From Coenobita brevimanus (taxonomy: Eukaryota; Arthropoda; Malacostraca; Decapoda; Coenobitidae): DNA of 64,000 nt. The DNA is taken from contig CM064697.1 in assembly GCA_032717465.1 (NCBI GenBank), positions 7,792,033 through 7,856,032 of the forward strand, in the 5' to 3' direction. Under the pieces are notes generated by a model, which ran no database searches, was not told where the DNA came from, and saw only the letters and a list, made by a program, of their open reading frames with translations. A program made the position numbers and the translations under genes. This document shows positions 1-12,158 of the stretch, piece after piece. The first letter of the stretch is position 1. Each line of letters begins with the position of its first letter.

Positions 1-818
1 AGTTTGGCCTACGTATTGCAGATGTGAAGTGAGAGGTCTTTCTGTAGTCTTTCTAAATAAGTCAGGCTTTGCAACTGTCGTGAAGCTGACACTCCAAGTT
101 TTCCCCCGACAAATAAGATATCCTATACATGATTCTAGAATGAGAGACGGTACAGAACGCGCTGTCTGCCATAGTTCCATATAGATCATGTTGATATTAA
201 ACCCATTTACATTTGCGAAAAGTTTATAAAAAAAAATTAGAGTATATATCTAGTTAATGAGATGGAGATCCATTATTAGGCCTAATCCTGCTTACCCTTC
301 TAGCACTCTATTTCAGTATTACAAATACACAGATTTCACTGCCGGACTCGACTTTCCCTACTCTAAGAAAAAAAAAATTAACTCCGGCATCTACGAAGAT
401 TCTTTTTCACAACTGTAATTAGTGTTGTTCAGACGCAAGCCATATAGCATGTATTTCATTATTAAAAATAAATAAATAAATAAAACCACCGTACCCATAG
501 ACCACATTTTTTCGTGGTGAATGATTTATAAGACATATGATTATAATTCTAGTCACGATTACATTATATGTAATCGTAACTCTAACAAAAAAAAAATTAT
601 CGTGTAGGCCTAGTCAGAATCGTGTATTAAAGAATTATGTGTATCGCACCATTTCTTTCACAGTCTTTTCCACCACTTCTTATTACTCCCCCCCTTATCT
701 CTCACTCTCTTTCTCTCTCTGTCTCTCTCCCTCTCTCATCCACATTCTCACCCTCATCCCCACCCTATCTCGATCTTTACTTACGCACACATACTCATCC
801 CCAACCCCACCTTCACTT

Positions 819-820
<2 letters not shown>
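1..820. other. Intergenic, nothing recognised
   Basis: AT-rich single-copy-looking DNA. I see no conserved coding block, RNA gene or transposon end. The short frames near 540-918 are translations of CT- and CA-rich low-complexity DNA. Confidence 0.5.

Positions 821-823
<3 letters not shown>

Positions 824-861
<38 letters not shown>
824..861. repeat. (CA)n microsatellite
   Basis: An uninterrupted CA dinucleotide run of about 37 bp, preceded by a CT/CA-rich stretch from about 680. Confidence 0.95.
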
Positions 862-1130
862 CATATACCCTTACCTCACAGCCCCACACGTAGCATAAAA
901 GTAAATACAGTAATGTGAATGGAGGTTGCCATAAGAGCTTTGGATACATGTCTTTCTTCTTTTTATTTTTATTATTATTTTTTTTTAGAAGGGGCGGGGG
1001 GGGGGGGGATGGCACCGTAGCGCGTAAAGATAACTGGCTGGTGGCAATGAACTTTCGAAAATGTGAAGGGTGGAGCCAGGAAGTTTCACCTACTTCACGT
1101 CTCTCCAACAGTGTTCGTGCTTGTGTAACC

Positions 1131-1133
<3 letters not shown>

Positions 1134-1168
<35 letters not shown>
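1134..1168. repeat. (TG)n microsatellite
   Basis: An uninterrupted TG run. The DNA between this run and the next CA run at 1473-1501 shows nothing else recognisable. Confidence 0.95.
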
Positions 1169-1169
<1 letters not shown>

Positions 1170-1469
1170 ATGCAAATTATTAGCCTTGGCAGATAGGTCG
1201 AGCATATCAGACGAATAAGTACAACTTTTTTTTTTTTTTCGGTGGATGTATACCTATATCAAAGTATCAGGTAGTTATTTTTCTGCGTGACCGTCGTGGA
1301 GTAAATGTTACTGACGGAGACAAATAAGAAAAGTGCTACATATGTAGAATCTGTATTAGCAGAATTATACTTACGTCCAAACTTTACCTTAATTTACTGT
1401 TGAAGGGTGAGAGCCAGGGTTTGATGTGGCTGCCCGTGAGTGTCTTGACGATGGAGAGGTGAACCGTTC

Positions 1470-1472
<3 letters not shown>

Positions 1473-1500
<28 letters not shown>

Positions 1501-1501
1501 C
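1473..1501. repeat. (CA)n microsatellite
   Basis: A CA run that directly abuts the head of a tRNA-like SINE. Confidence 0.9.
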
Positions 1502-1752
1502 GCTCGCTGGTGCAGTGGTAACGTTCTCGCTTGCCATCTAGTAGACGGGAGCTCGCGCCTCGCTCAGGTTGCGAAAAGTTTCACTCACGAAGTGGGTGGT
1601 TACTGTCTCCCTGAGCAAGGGGACGGGTGTGTGCGTGTGTGAAGGTCACAGCCTTGCCCTTAGATCGGACTATATGAGCTCTCAGCTCCCTTCTGGGAGG
1701 GTAAAAGCTGACGATCACGACCATCAGGTGATCCTGACCGACCCGGTGAATA
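1498..1752 (+). mobile_element. tRNA-derived SINE
   Basis: The head carries a pol III A box at 1508-1518 (TGGTGCAGTGG), which fits TRGYNNARNNG at every position. A weaker B-box-like stretch lies near 1549-1559. About 190 bp of unrelated body follow, ending in CA and then TA repeats. CA runs flank both sides, so no target duplication can be read. A SINE is inferred from the A box and body length; a tRNA pseudogene is the alternative. Confidence 0.6.
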
Positions 1753-1759
1753 TTACACA

Positions 1760-1788
1760 CACACATATATATATATATATTATATATA

Positions 1789-1830
<42 letters not shown>

Positions 1831-1842
1831 CATACATATACC

Positions 1843-1912
<70 letters not shown>
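1760..1912. repeat. (TA)n microsatellite
   Basis: About 150 bp of TA dinucleotide with a few interruptions near 1828-1846. It joins the SINE on the left to a LINE fragment on the right. Confidence 0.95.
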
Positions 1913-1914
<2 letters not shown>

Positions 1915-1915
1915 G

Positions 1916-2775
1916 GGTTACATGTTGCTGTGGATGAAAGAAGAGATGCAGAAGTGAAGTTTAGAATAAATGAAGTAGAAAAGGTGCTGGGAGGAATGAA
2001 AAAAGTGTTTAGATGTCGTTCGCTTAGAATGAATGTAAAGAGAAGGCTGTATGAGGGTGTTGTGATACCGACTGCGTTATATGGGGCTGAAACTTGGAAT
2101 ATGGGTGTAGCAGAGAGGAAAAGTTTGAATGTAATGGAGATGAGGTGTCTGAGGAGTATGTGTGGAGTGACTCGTATGGATCGAGTGCGAAATGATGAAG
2201 TACGAAGGAGAACTGGAGTTGTTCGGGAGATGGGCTGGTAGAGTTGAGCAGAGGGTGTTGCGATGGTTTGGGCATATGGAGAGAATTGATAATGAGCGAT
2301 TGGTGAAAAAGATAACTAGATCTGATATGAGAGGTGTAAGGCTGAGAGGAAGACCACGAATAGGCTGGATGGACAGTGTGAAGAGAGCGCTGGATGCGAG
2401 AGGGATGTCTGTTGAACAAGGAAGTGTGGCTGTGCGTGACAGAAATAAATGGAGAGAAACTGTGAATGAATAAATGATGACGCAGCCCTGAGGGGATATT
2501 CTCCCGCATTTGGTCTGATCAGCTAGCCAGGTCAGGTGCTGGTAAGGGGATGGGTCTGTTATGATGTGGCAGGGGTAAACCAGCTCTGCTGTCGGGCCCT
2601 GCTGTGGATGTCACTGATTGCATTGCGCAGTTGACCCTTGTGCGGTGTGGTGCGGTGAGGATCTATCCGTTCTCCCCTTTGGGGCTAAGATGCGAATGAA
2701 TGTGTTTGAATGGATGAGTAAATGGGGAGTGTGTCGTCCTGTCTCGGCTACCTCCCTTTCCTTGGGGGAAGCAGC
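1916..2775 (+). pseudogene. LINE reverse transcriptase C-terminus and 3' end (broken)
   Basis: The sense frame 1930-2241 reads like the thumb and C-terminal part of an RTE-like reverse transcriptase (IPTALYGAETW, RCLRSMCGVTR). A frameshift near 2190-2240 moves the match to 2192-2473, which carries the family signature VLRWFGHMERI followed by GRPRIGWMD. A non-coding tail runs to about 2775. The N-terminal RT motifs and the endonuclease are missing, so this is a 5'-truncated, frameshifted copy. It differs from the GATA-tailed family elsewhere in the window (no GATA tail, different sequence) and is closer to the copy at 51.9-54.3 kb. Confidence 0.75.
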
Positions 2776-2897
2776 GGCTTTCATGGATTTAGAGAAAGCA
2801 TATGACAGGGTGGATAGACAAGGATTGTGGAAAGTGTTACGAATATATGGAGTAGATGAGAAGTTGTTGAATGCTGTGAAGAGTATGTACAGTACAA
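2776..2897 (+). pseudogene. RTE-like RT fragment (palm)
   Basis: An isolated piece encoding FMDLEKAYDRVDRQGLWKVL and the following YGVDEKLLNAVKSMY. It is nearly identical to the palm region of the intact frame at 33.4-35.7 kb. Both ends are cut: on the left it joins the end of another LINE, on the right it joins unrelated DNA. Motif A (FMDLEKAYD) is present but nothing else. Confidence 0.75.
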
Positions 2898-3465
2898 TAC
2901 CCAAGGCACTTACGTCTCATACCAGGTGTACAGTACTCAAGGCACATTTGCGTCACACCGGGTGATATCAACATAAACCGTCATCATATAGGGAAGTTCA
3001 GTGATGCCCGAAACAGCTTTATGCGATAAAAATTGTAAATGTGAGTTGAGCAAATGTGCCTGGTCTGTTTGGCATAATTTTTCAAGCTACGCTCGCAGAA
3101 TTCTCCTTTGTGCCACAAGTTTTCCTATTTACTGAGAAAGCTCTTACAGTACTAAGGATTGCAATGTTGTCAGTGAAATTTACATGCAACTTTCCTTAGT
3201 AAAAATCTGATTTTTTTTTTTTTTTTGTGCTGGGTCATACTTTCCTTTGGGACTTATTTCCTTACACCGGGGAATACAAATTAAAGGAATCAGGTTTCAT
3301 TCACATGCATGTCTGTAAGTTCAACACTAATACCAGCTTCTCTCTCATTATGGATGCAGAGGGCTTCACTATCGGTACCTTGTCATTAGAAAGTAACATG
3401 TTATAAATCTGATATCTAGTTCATTGTGTCTCCGTGTGTTCACCTCTGTTCTTACCTACCCGCAG
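2898..3465. other. Upstream region of the carbonic anhydrase gene
   Basis: No coding or transposon signal is recognised. A poly-T run lies at about 3211-3226. The end (3449-3465) looks like a polypyrimidine tract plus AG splice acceptor, so a 5' UTR intron probably lies here and the promoter cannot be placed. Confidence 0.4.
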
Positions 3466-3502
3466 GTGTGATTGCTATCTAGCCCGACACCCGCAGCACA
3501 AC

Positions 3503-3623
3503 ATGAAACTCTTGCTACTCGTCATCATCACCACATTCTATCTAGCATTCCCACCACCTGCTCAGTCTGCTTTGGTACAGCGCTATGAATCTGCTCCACT
3601 CAAGCCATACGTAGTAAATAAAT
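3503..3623 (+). CDS. Carbonic anhydrase exon 1 (signal peptide)
   Basis: ATG at 3503 opens a typical signal peptide: Lys, then a hydrophobic core ([14 protein letters not shown]), with a likely cut after PPPAQS. The mature start follows ([13 protein letters not shown]). The exon ends in AAAT followed by GTAAGT at 3624, phase 1. A likely acceptor (CTTACCTACCCGCAG) at 3451-3465 suggests that the exon begins at 3466 in the 5' UTR. Confidence 0.85.
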
Positions 3624-3817
3624 GTAAGTTGACATTATGACTAATTTCACCGATATTATCCACAGCTTTCGAAGATTGATTTGAATGATCAAAATTGAAC
3701 CGTTTTTCGGATCATGAAGTGTGATTTGATTTGAATGAGTTTGCCTCTTAGGCTATATGAAGCTCATGACAGCGTATAGAATAATTACTTCCAATAAGGA
3801 TTAGTGGAATTTCTTTC

Positions 3818-3848
<31 letters not shown>

Positions 3849-6135
3849 GTTGTCTAGAAGTTTCGAGTCTTTTGTTTTGTACATCAGACTATTTAACTGA
3901 TAGCGCCAATTCATTCATGCATTCATTATTATTTTTGTAACGCTACGCTACCAGTGTGTCATGTCTTTGCCTTTCAGATTTCGTCTCTGTGCCATTATTT
4001 TGCTCCTCTATTCTACCATAGTGATATAAATGAGATGCAAAGCAGTGACCTCTTTGATGCCTGGGCTACTAAGGGTTGCTCGCTAAAGGAAGTAATCTGT
4101 GAGAAAGCACGGCTGCGTTTTTGTTTGGTTCTGCACTTCCCTAAAATAATAAATGTCTTGACTGCTGAAATATTTACGGGCTCCTCAAGTTTATTTGTGT
4201 TACTATACTATTTTTACCTTAACTTGGCCCAGATGCTCCTCCTGTTGTAGCTTATTCTACGTACCGTAGGTCAGTGAATGAAGAAGATATTATTGCTGCT
4301 CCGCACTCTTTCCATAGCGCTTCTTCGAAACTAACGTCGTACTTAAGTGTTAATCTATTTTTACAACTCAGCATTCAAGATGAAGAGAAGGTAGTTTTAG
4401 GCCAGGTTAGAGTAAAAGTAGTATAGAACTCCAAGCTGCTGTTTCAGCCTGTTATTTGTGTTCATTTTATGACCGAGCAGAGACGCAAAGATAATGTGAT
4501 GAAAATGTGGATGCAGTAATGGTGGTGGTGTTTGTGTGTACGGTATGCAGTCTGTGAGGTTTAGAATATATAATCACATTAGTCCGTGAACTTTCTTTTT
4601 TCATTTTACTACCTGACAGTTATGTGCGATTTTTAAGAGATCCTCTTTGACTGAAGGGGATCGAAGTAACCTAAAATCTAATCCCTTATAACAAGATGAG
4701 CACATTACAGCAAGAGAGTGCAATCAAAGCTCAACGCGGAGAAGAGCGACGTAAAGGATTCCAAACTATGGTCGTCTTTAATTTTATGAACGTTAATAAA
4801 TGTTTCCTTATTTTTCATACTAAAAAAGTGATGCTGGCTGAATAGTTTCATGTCAGTATAGGCCTCATTATATTAAACAGAGAAACGCTAATCGTTGTTT
4901 TTCTTAATATGGTTGACCGAAAATATTTGTAGAATTCATTTTATATGATTACCATTTCAAATATGAATTCACAGCGGAACAGAAGGTACTTGTGTGTCCA
5001 GAGAAATAACGGATATCGAATGTGGTAGGTGGGGGCGCTCACCATCCACTCACTCGATGTAGTGCTGCTCTCGGGTGTCTGCCTTTTCCTCTCCTCTCTC
5101 TCCATTCCTTCCTTCCTCTTCTGTCTTTCTTTACTTCATTCTTTCCTCGTCCTTCTGCCTACAGGTGACTTTACACTCCCTCTTTTGTCTTTCTTTCCTC
5201 TTCCTTCTGCCTATGGGTGACTCTCCACTGAGTGACAAGCCTAATGGTTTCCTGTACACCAGGAAATAATTTACTACGCTGGGTGGTAACCATATAACCA
5301 AATTATGGCACCTGGTGGTTTAGTGGGTAATTACAGCTCTCCAATCGGATTGAGCCGGTGAAGGTTTATATCCAAGGGGTGGTTGGGGTTATTGCTCATG
5401 TAATGCCACTCAGGGATGAGTGAGGCTGGTCACTCTCATCTTAAATGTCAGGACCAAATTGCCTAGCCCCGGGCTTCTACGCTCCTCATGGGGCAACGTA
5501 GAATTGGATGATGGATGGATGGCCTACCTACTACTGATATGTTGGTTCTGAAAACCTTGATTACTCAAGCTTATTCTGCTTGGGCCGTTGGATAAAGTTT
5601 TTGGCCTGTTCATCAATATAATTTATGAAGTTGGAGAGGACAAAGGACTTCTTTTTGTGGGCAAAATTATTTTAGAACATAAATAAATTCGTGTTTATTT
5701 TCTAGCCACATGATTTTTTTTTTCTTTTATTACGCGTCTGATTCTGGGCAAGGCTTCAGGGCCTACCCCGAAGTCGGAGTAGTTCTCCTTGGGGCCCAGT
5801 AGTCCTCCTGCATCTCTACATGTCACGACTTCGGCGCTAACACCCACCATCCATATTGAATACATGCCAGGGCTGTCTCATCGGTGTACTGGCATTAGCG
5901 GGGGTACTTTTAACATGTCGGCGGTTCATCTGGTAGATCGGAAAAGTCTGCTTTTTACGAAATTCAAATCCCTGTCCCAGCCGGGATTCGAACCTGGGCC
6001 CATTAGGATTGCAGGCCGCCTCTCTACCGATTCTGCCACCACCTCCTGACCACATAAGAATGTTCTGACCTGTGTTCGGTATATTATGGGATGAATACCT
6101 AAGTATAGGAATTTCATTAATGGATTACTTTAGGG

Positions 6136-6171
<36 letters not shown>

Positions 6172-6290
6172 ATTTCCCCCCCCCCCTCACGAACTCGCAT
6201 CGCAAGAATATGTCAGTCCTAGTGCGACTTATACCTTCGAGAAAAACTAATGTCGCTACCTCATGCCTCCCACCCACAGGTGACCATGAC

Positions 6291-6323
<33 letters not shown>

Positions 6324-7516
6324 AATGGGGATTCGAGTATATTCCCCTGGAGCTACAAAGGTAAAACCGGTAAGTAACAAAGTATGTGTTAAGAAATACC
6401 CAAAGAAAATACTTAGGAACAAATATGAACAAGAGACTGGTTGAAATTACATTAAAACCAATTGACCAAATGCAATTAACAGCAGGCCAGCAGTGAACTT
6501 ATTGCTAGGACAATACTAGGTAGGCTGTGCTGCGTGCGAGATGGCAGTAGAGATAGCTGGCTGAAGACTGAAATGAAATATAGTGACTTTCGCTGGAAAT
6601 GGAGAAATGATGATTGACTTACTATCTCTGATGAGAGACAGTGAGGCTATCCTATTATTCCTGTAACACAGCCTTTTTGGATAACTCTCAGATGGTCAGA
6701 GTCATCAGCAAAGGTTTAAAAGAAAGAGGTAATAAAGAAAACAAGTACAAGCTTCGGGAGTTACATATTTTACGAGGGTTATGCACCACGTTCCTGAAAA
6801 TAGCATGTGACTGGCACAGTTTGGTTCTTAGAAATACTCCAGAATCTAAAGCTTTCCGTAAGTCAACAGATGGTTATGAAGACACTTTCACAGCTACAGC
6901 AGCACCACGTTCCGAGCCACATGCCTGATTATGCGGGTATGGGGAAGTATTCGCATCCATGAATAGGCAATCTGGATCGTGCACACATCCAGAGAGTGAG
7001 CGGCTGTTCCACGTACATTCCCACGTGCAGAGCATGTGGAGATAAGATAGTCCACGCCTGCATCGTCTCAGCCAAGCAAATAAATTCATAGATCATTCAT
7101 AGAGAGCAAAGAGCAAAGAGAATTCCAGGGGAGAAGACAAGAGTCCGTTAATGGGAATGACCTGAGGTTTAGGGTAGATTTTAATTTTTTGTCGTATTTT
7201 GGAGTGCTTAAACAAATAGGAATGCTCGTGGAGGCATAGGAGAGGTGGTATTTAAAGATTAAACTTCTGGATGAAAGATTCAGGCATTATTCCCTGTTAG
7301 GGGATTCAAAGCAAGGACATGAAGCATGACCTAAAAGCAGTCTATGTTGACCTTACTTGATATCTTGTGCAAGTGGGAGTCCTGAATTAATTCTATCGGA
7401 CCTGAAAGACCTGATGCAACTTATGGTAAAAAATTTGTACATAATGTGTTATTCTTACCGACTCACCATTTCCAACTCTCATGACTCCCATTTTCCTGCT
7501 CTCAATCCCTTCCTCC

Positions 7517-7578
<62 letters not shown>

Positions 7579-9013
7579 GACTGACTGTATCACCCTTCAG
7601 GTCCGCGTTATTGGGCAGAGCATTATCCCCATTGCGGAGGTAAGTGCCAGTCTCCCATTGGTCTCTACAACGGGGATCGGGTGACGACATGGAGTCCCTT
7701 CCGGTTCTATAACTACAGCGTTAACTCAACATCAGTCCATGTCACGAACAATGGATTTACAGGTACGCCTATACTGCTTTTACTCTAACCTGGCCTAAAA
7801 CTACCATCTCCTCAGCTTGAATGCCGAGTTGTAAAAACTTATCATTGAAATATGATGCACGCAGAAGTGCTATGGGAAGAACGTGGAGGCGTATAAATGC
7901 CTCTTACGTCCAGTAACCAACATGAAATAAGCTGTAAAAGGACGACAATCTGGGCCAGGTTAATGTAAAAAGGGTATAGTCAGGGCTGGATTTAGGCATA
8001 AGCTAAACAAGCCACAGCTTACGGCCTCATAGTCTGAAGGGGTCTCTCATTTTTTTATTTTTTTATTTCCACTTATAAATGAAAGCAATGAATTGATTCA
8101 CTTAACCCACTCGGCACTTTTTTTCTAATGCATCTTGAGGGTATTCTTGTTAGTTCAGTTGTTGCAAAACCTTATTCTGTTAACAATTGCCAAATGGGGC
8201 CTCAACAGTTACCCATAGCTTCAGGGCCTCCCCATATTTAAATTCAGCCCTGGATATAGTTCCTTCACGGACTCTGAAATCCTATGGGGTGTCCTAGATT
8301 ATTAAGTACGGTTACTTTTTATACTCTGAAGATATTGGCCAGTTTGTTTTCATCTGACAGTGAACTCGAATTTTTTTCTGCTCCGTTGATGGCTAAGTGT
8401 AGCCTCATAAAAGGGTTTATTTGACCAGTGACCAAGGAGGCTCCTTCCTACCTAATAGGTAAGGCTTCTCGTATGTCATGCAAACTCAGCATAGTATTTA
8501 AGCTGTATGAGAGGTCCAGTTCCATTAAACAAAAATAAACTAACTATAAAAATACTTCTTCGGCCAGTTTTGCTAATGTTTGCAGCACGACGTATTATCC
8601 TGTTCTCAGCCTCGCACTTGGTTCTTACTACGTAAGCTAACGTAATATAAACAGGAAATGCTGACGCGCAGATTACCATCCACATTTTTATCAGCTAGAA
8701 TAATTACCTCACACTGGTAGGTTTGGCGGGCAAGATTTTAGATTTAATAGATTAATAAACTGATAAAGATTATTCAATAAGCTTCCCATATCGATTATTC
8801 AGATAATAAACTAACAGGTACTTCTTTATTGGCAGCCGAGTTCAAGCTGAACATGTCGAACAGACCCTATGTGTGTGGCGGGAATCTCAACGGCGAATAT
8901 GTGTTCGATCAGCTTCACTTCCACTGGGGTTCCAATAACTCCGTTGGCTCAGAGCATTTGATCAAACACAAAAGGTAAATTGAAAGTTAGACGGTGATTT
9001 GGATGGAGTATGG

Positions 9014-9076
<63 letters not shown>

Positions 9077-9111
9077 TGTGTGTGTGTCTGTGTCTGTGTG
9101 TGTGTGTGTGT

Positions 9112-9148
<37 letters not shown>

Positions 9149-9163
9149 TGTGTGTGTGTGTGT

Positions 9164-9234
<71 letters not shown>

Positions 9235-10527
9235 AGTCCGACTCTGGGCATAGGCTTCACGGCCTGCACTGAAAGCCGAGTAGTCCTCCTACATACCATG
9301 CACCTTTACATGTCACCACTTTGGCGCTAACACCCACTGTCCATATTGAATACATGCTAGGGCAGTCTCATACTGGACTGGCGCATTGGTATTAGCGGGG
9401 GTATTTTTACGACATGTCGGCGGGGGTTCTGGTAGATCAGTAAAGTTTGCTGGTTAGGATGGAGGAGTAAGGCAGTAGTAAGAGTGTGATCATGTCGGAG
9501 TTAGGTTGTTGTTAGGCAACAGAGTACCTCAAGCAGGATAGGATGAAGGATAACCGGCAATAAGGAAGTGCAACAAATAGAAGACAGAGCTTAGACCACA
9601 CTGTGAGGGCTTGGTATGGTGGACTGGTAGACAGGGATGAATTAGTGAGCGATGGGTTGCTTGGTCCCGCGATGGAAACAAATGGATGAGGCAGTGTGAT
9701 AAGGGAGGCAGAAGATTAAGTATGATGACAGGAGGAGAAATGAAGGAAACCACGGGACGAAACACTATGATATATAGAGAAGGAGATAAATTAAGTATGC
9801 TGACATGAGGAGAAATGAATAAATTAAGGGGAAGAAGCAGTATGGAAGAGGAGGCGGAAGATTTAAGTATGATGGCAAGGGGAGATTAAACACACACACA
9901 CACACACACAAGGGATGAGACAGTATGATAGGATAAGCAGATCAATATGGTGACTGAAGAAGGTTCCTCTTGGGGTATGTTAGTTGGTTCCTCTCAAATG
10001 GATAGGAAACTCAAATTAATGGCTTAAAATAGCACGAGAGAGAGGGGAACAGACAGGGAGAAAATAACATTGTATGTTCTCTCCTCAGGTACCCGTGCGA
10101 GGCCCACCTGGTGCATTACAGAAGAATTTACAACAACTCGGATAAGGCCGTTGAGTACGAGGACGGTCTGGCGGTATTCGCGGTCTTGTTTACTATCACT
10201 GAGGACAACAACCCAGAACTCACAAACCTTATAGAAGGGCTTGCCAAAGTTGCCAGTGCCAAACTAGGTAATATTTTGTGCTGTTTTGTTTATCACGGAA
10301 CTCAATGCTTTGTGTGATTTAAACCTCTACTTATACTTGTTGCAAACTTGCAGTCTAATACAGAACTGGTGGTTTTTGTTTCATGTATTACGTAAGGTAT
10401 TTCTGCTTAGTTTTACTGTTAACATCTTTACTACTGTTTCATACGGTAATACAATCATCTTAGTCGGGTGATTGCACTACATCCAATCCAAATCAGTATA
10501 TCCATCTTCATCAGTCAAATTTACTCG

Positions 10528-10602
<75 letters not shown>

Positions 10603-12079
10603 TACATGCTTTCCTTATTTCTCTGAAGATATGAACTAAAACAGTTCCTTCACATTCGTTCCTTTACCATCAGGTCAAGAGGTTGAGATTGAGCCCTTCT
10701 CTCTGTCGGCCCTCCTACCCAGCAACAGTGATAAGTTCTACCGCTACCATGGGTCTCTGACCACACCGCCCTGCAGCGAGGTGGTAGTGTGGACGGTCTT
10801 CGATGAAAAACTTAGCATATCGGCCACACAGGTACGGAGATATTAGTAAATATATTCGCCTACACTCTTTTAACCCTAACTTGCCCTAAAATTTCCATCT
10901 GTCCAGCTTAACTGCTTATCTGTAACGATTAATTAATTTTCGAATTTTGTACTAGTCACAAAGAAGTGTTGTGGAAAAGATGCAGAGCTTTAGCATTGTC
11001 TGTTCTGCTTACTGAACTATTTGAAATACTGTAGGCTACAAAAGGATTAAAATCTGGGCCAAGTTAAGGTAAAAAGAGTATAATGACAATTTCCACCTGC
11101 TCTTACTTTCCATTTTCTAACTTCTTTTGTTCCGTCTTTATTGCTCGAGCATTTAGTTCCTTCAGTACAATGACGTCATTTCTCTCTTGTCCATGCTGCC
11201 ACAAAACGTCTGCACTCGGCTAAGGAATGGCTTTTGGAACTGGAGTGTCAGATATAGCCTTCATTGAACTCTTCACTACAAGAGGTCTTCCTAGGTAGCA
11301 AGAAAAAATAGATAAGACGTCATCACAGTAAAGGGGTCAAACGCCTTTGTGTTTCACTCAGGATTTTAAAAACTTTGAATGGTCGTTTTTTATCCATGGC
11401 CGTATAAAATCGTCTGTGGTTAGCAAGAATAAAATGAAGTGTGGCTATACCCCTACAGATGGCGCAGTTCCGCACCTTGAAGGACGCCTACGGGCATGCC
11501 CTGGTTGACAACTACCGACCTGTTCGGCCTCTTGGTAGGCGCGAGGTGAGTTCTTTTCCCCAGGCGAGTTATTTTTCATCGGGTGTTTTTTTTTTTTTTT
11601 TTTTTTCCAGGTGAGTTCTTTTTCCAGGATGAGTTCTTTTTCCCAGGTGAGTTCATTTTCTCATGTCAATTCTCTTTCTCACTTTTTCCAAAGCGATTTC
11701 TTTTCCCAGATAAGTCCTTGTTCCCCGGTGGGCCCTTTTTCACATGTACGGTTCACTCAAGTTACGCGTTTAAAAGCAGGCTTCAAGTTTCGAAGAACGT
11801 GGCATTGCTTTATTTGTATATATTCGACATTTACCTGTTTATAGGAATAAGGAAGAAGCTAGAAAATTTATGAACAAAGTTTTTGGATTTAAAGAAACTG
11901 CTTGAAACCTGAAACTTACCTGTAAACGTGGAACTGAGTGGGTAATGTGCAGTATACTGGAGCCGGATACTTAAACATTTTTACGATCGATTGCCTGTTG
12001 TAACTTTGATCTGTATTTGTAAGAACTGAAGATAAGAGAATATTCTGAACCATCCTTTACTAGCTTATGTCTCCTGGAG

Positions 12080-12158
<79 letters not shown>

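Larger units (their letters stand above)
3624..6279 (+). other. Carbonic anhydrase intron 1
   Basis: Splice sites are GTAAGT and CCCACAG. It holds a poly-T run (about 3820-3846), a MITE (4203-4426), a dispersed repeat (5016-5300), two SINEs (5309-5521 and 5714-6049) and a poly-A run at about 6140-6168. The stretch 4430-5010 shows nothing recognised. Confidence 0.8.
7763..8835 (+). other. Carbonic anhydrase intron 3
   Basis: GTACGC to TTGGCAG. It holds MITE family A copy 2 directly followed by a hAT-like MITE. From 8261 to 8835 nothing is recognised. Confidence 0.8.

Noticed and set aside
1508..1570. Possible tRNA gene (perfect A box)
   Set aside because: B box degenerate and no cloverleaf; better read as a SINE head.
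1569..1937. 122-codon frame with Tyr-Ile repeats
   Set aside because: SINE body plus TA microsatellite; no gene.
5984..6049. Possible tRNA gene (perfect B box on the minus strand)
   Set aside because: No acceptor stem or clean cloverleaf; it continues into a SINE body with A-rich tail and target duplication.
6641..6928. 95-codon frame within carbonic anhydrase intron 2
   Set aside because: No domain, no splice context matching the gene, ordinary intronic composition.
8949..9330. Several frames rich in Cys-Val or His-Thr
   Set aside because: Direct translations of the TG/CA microsatellite.
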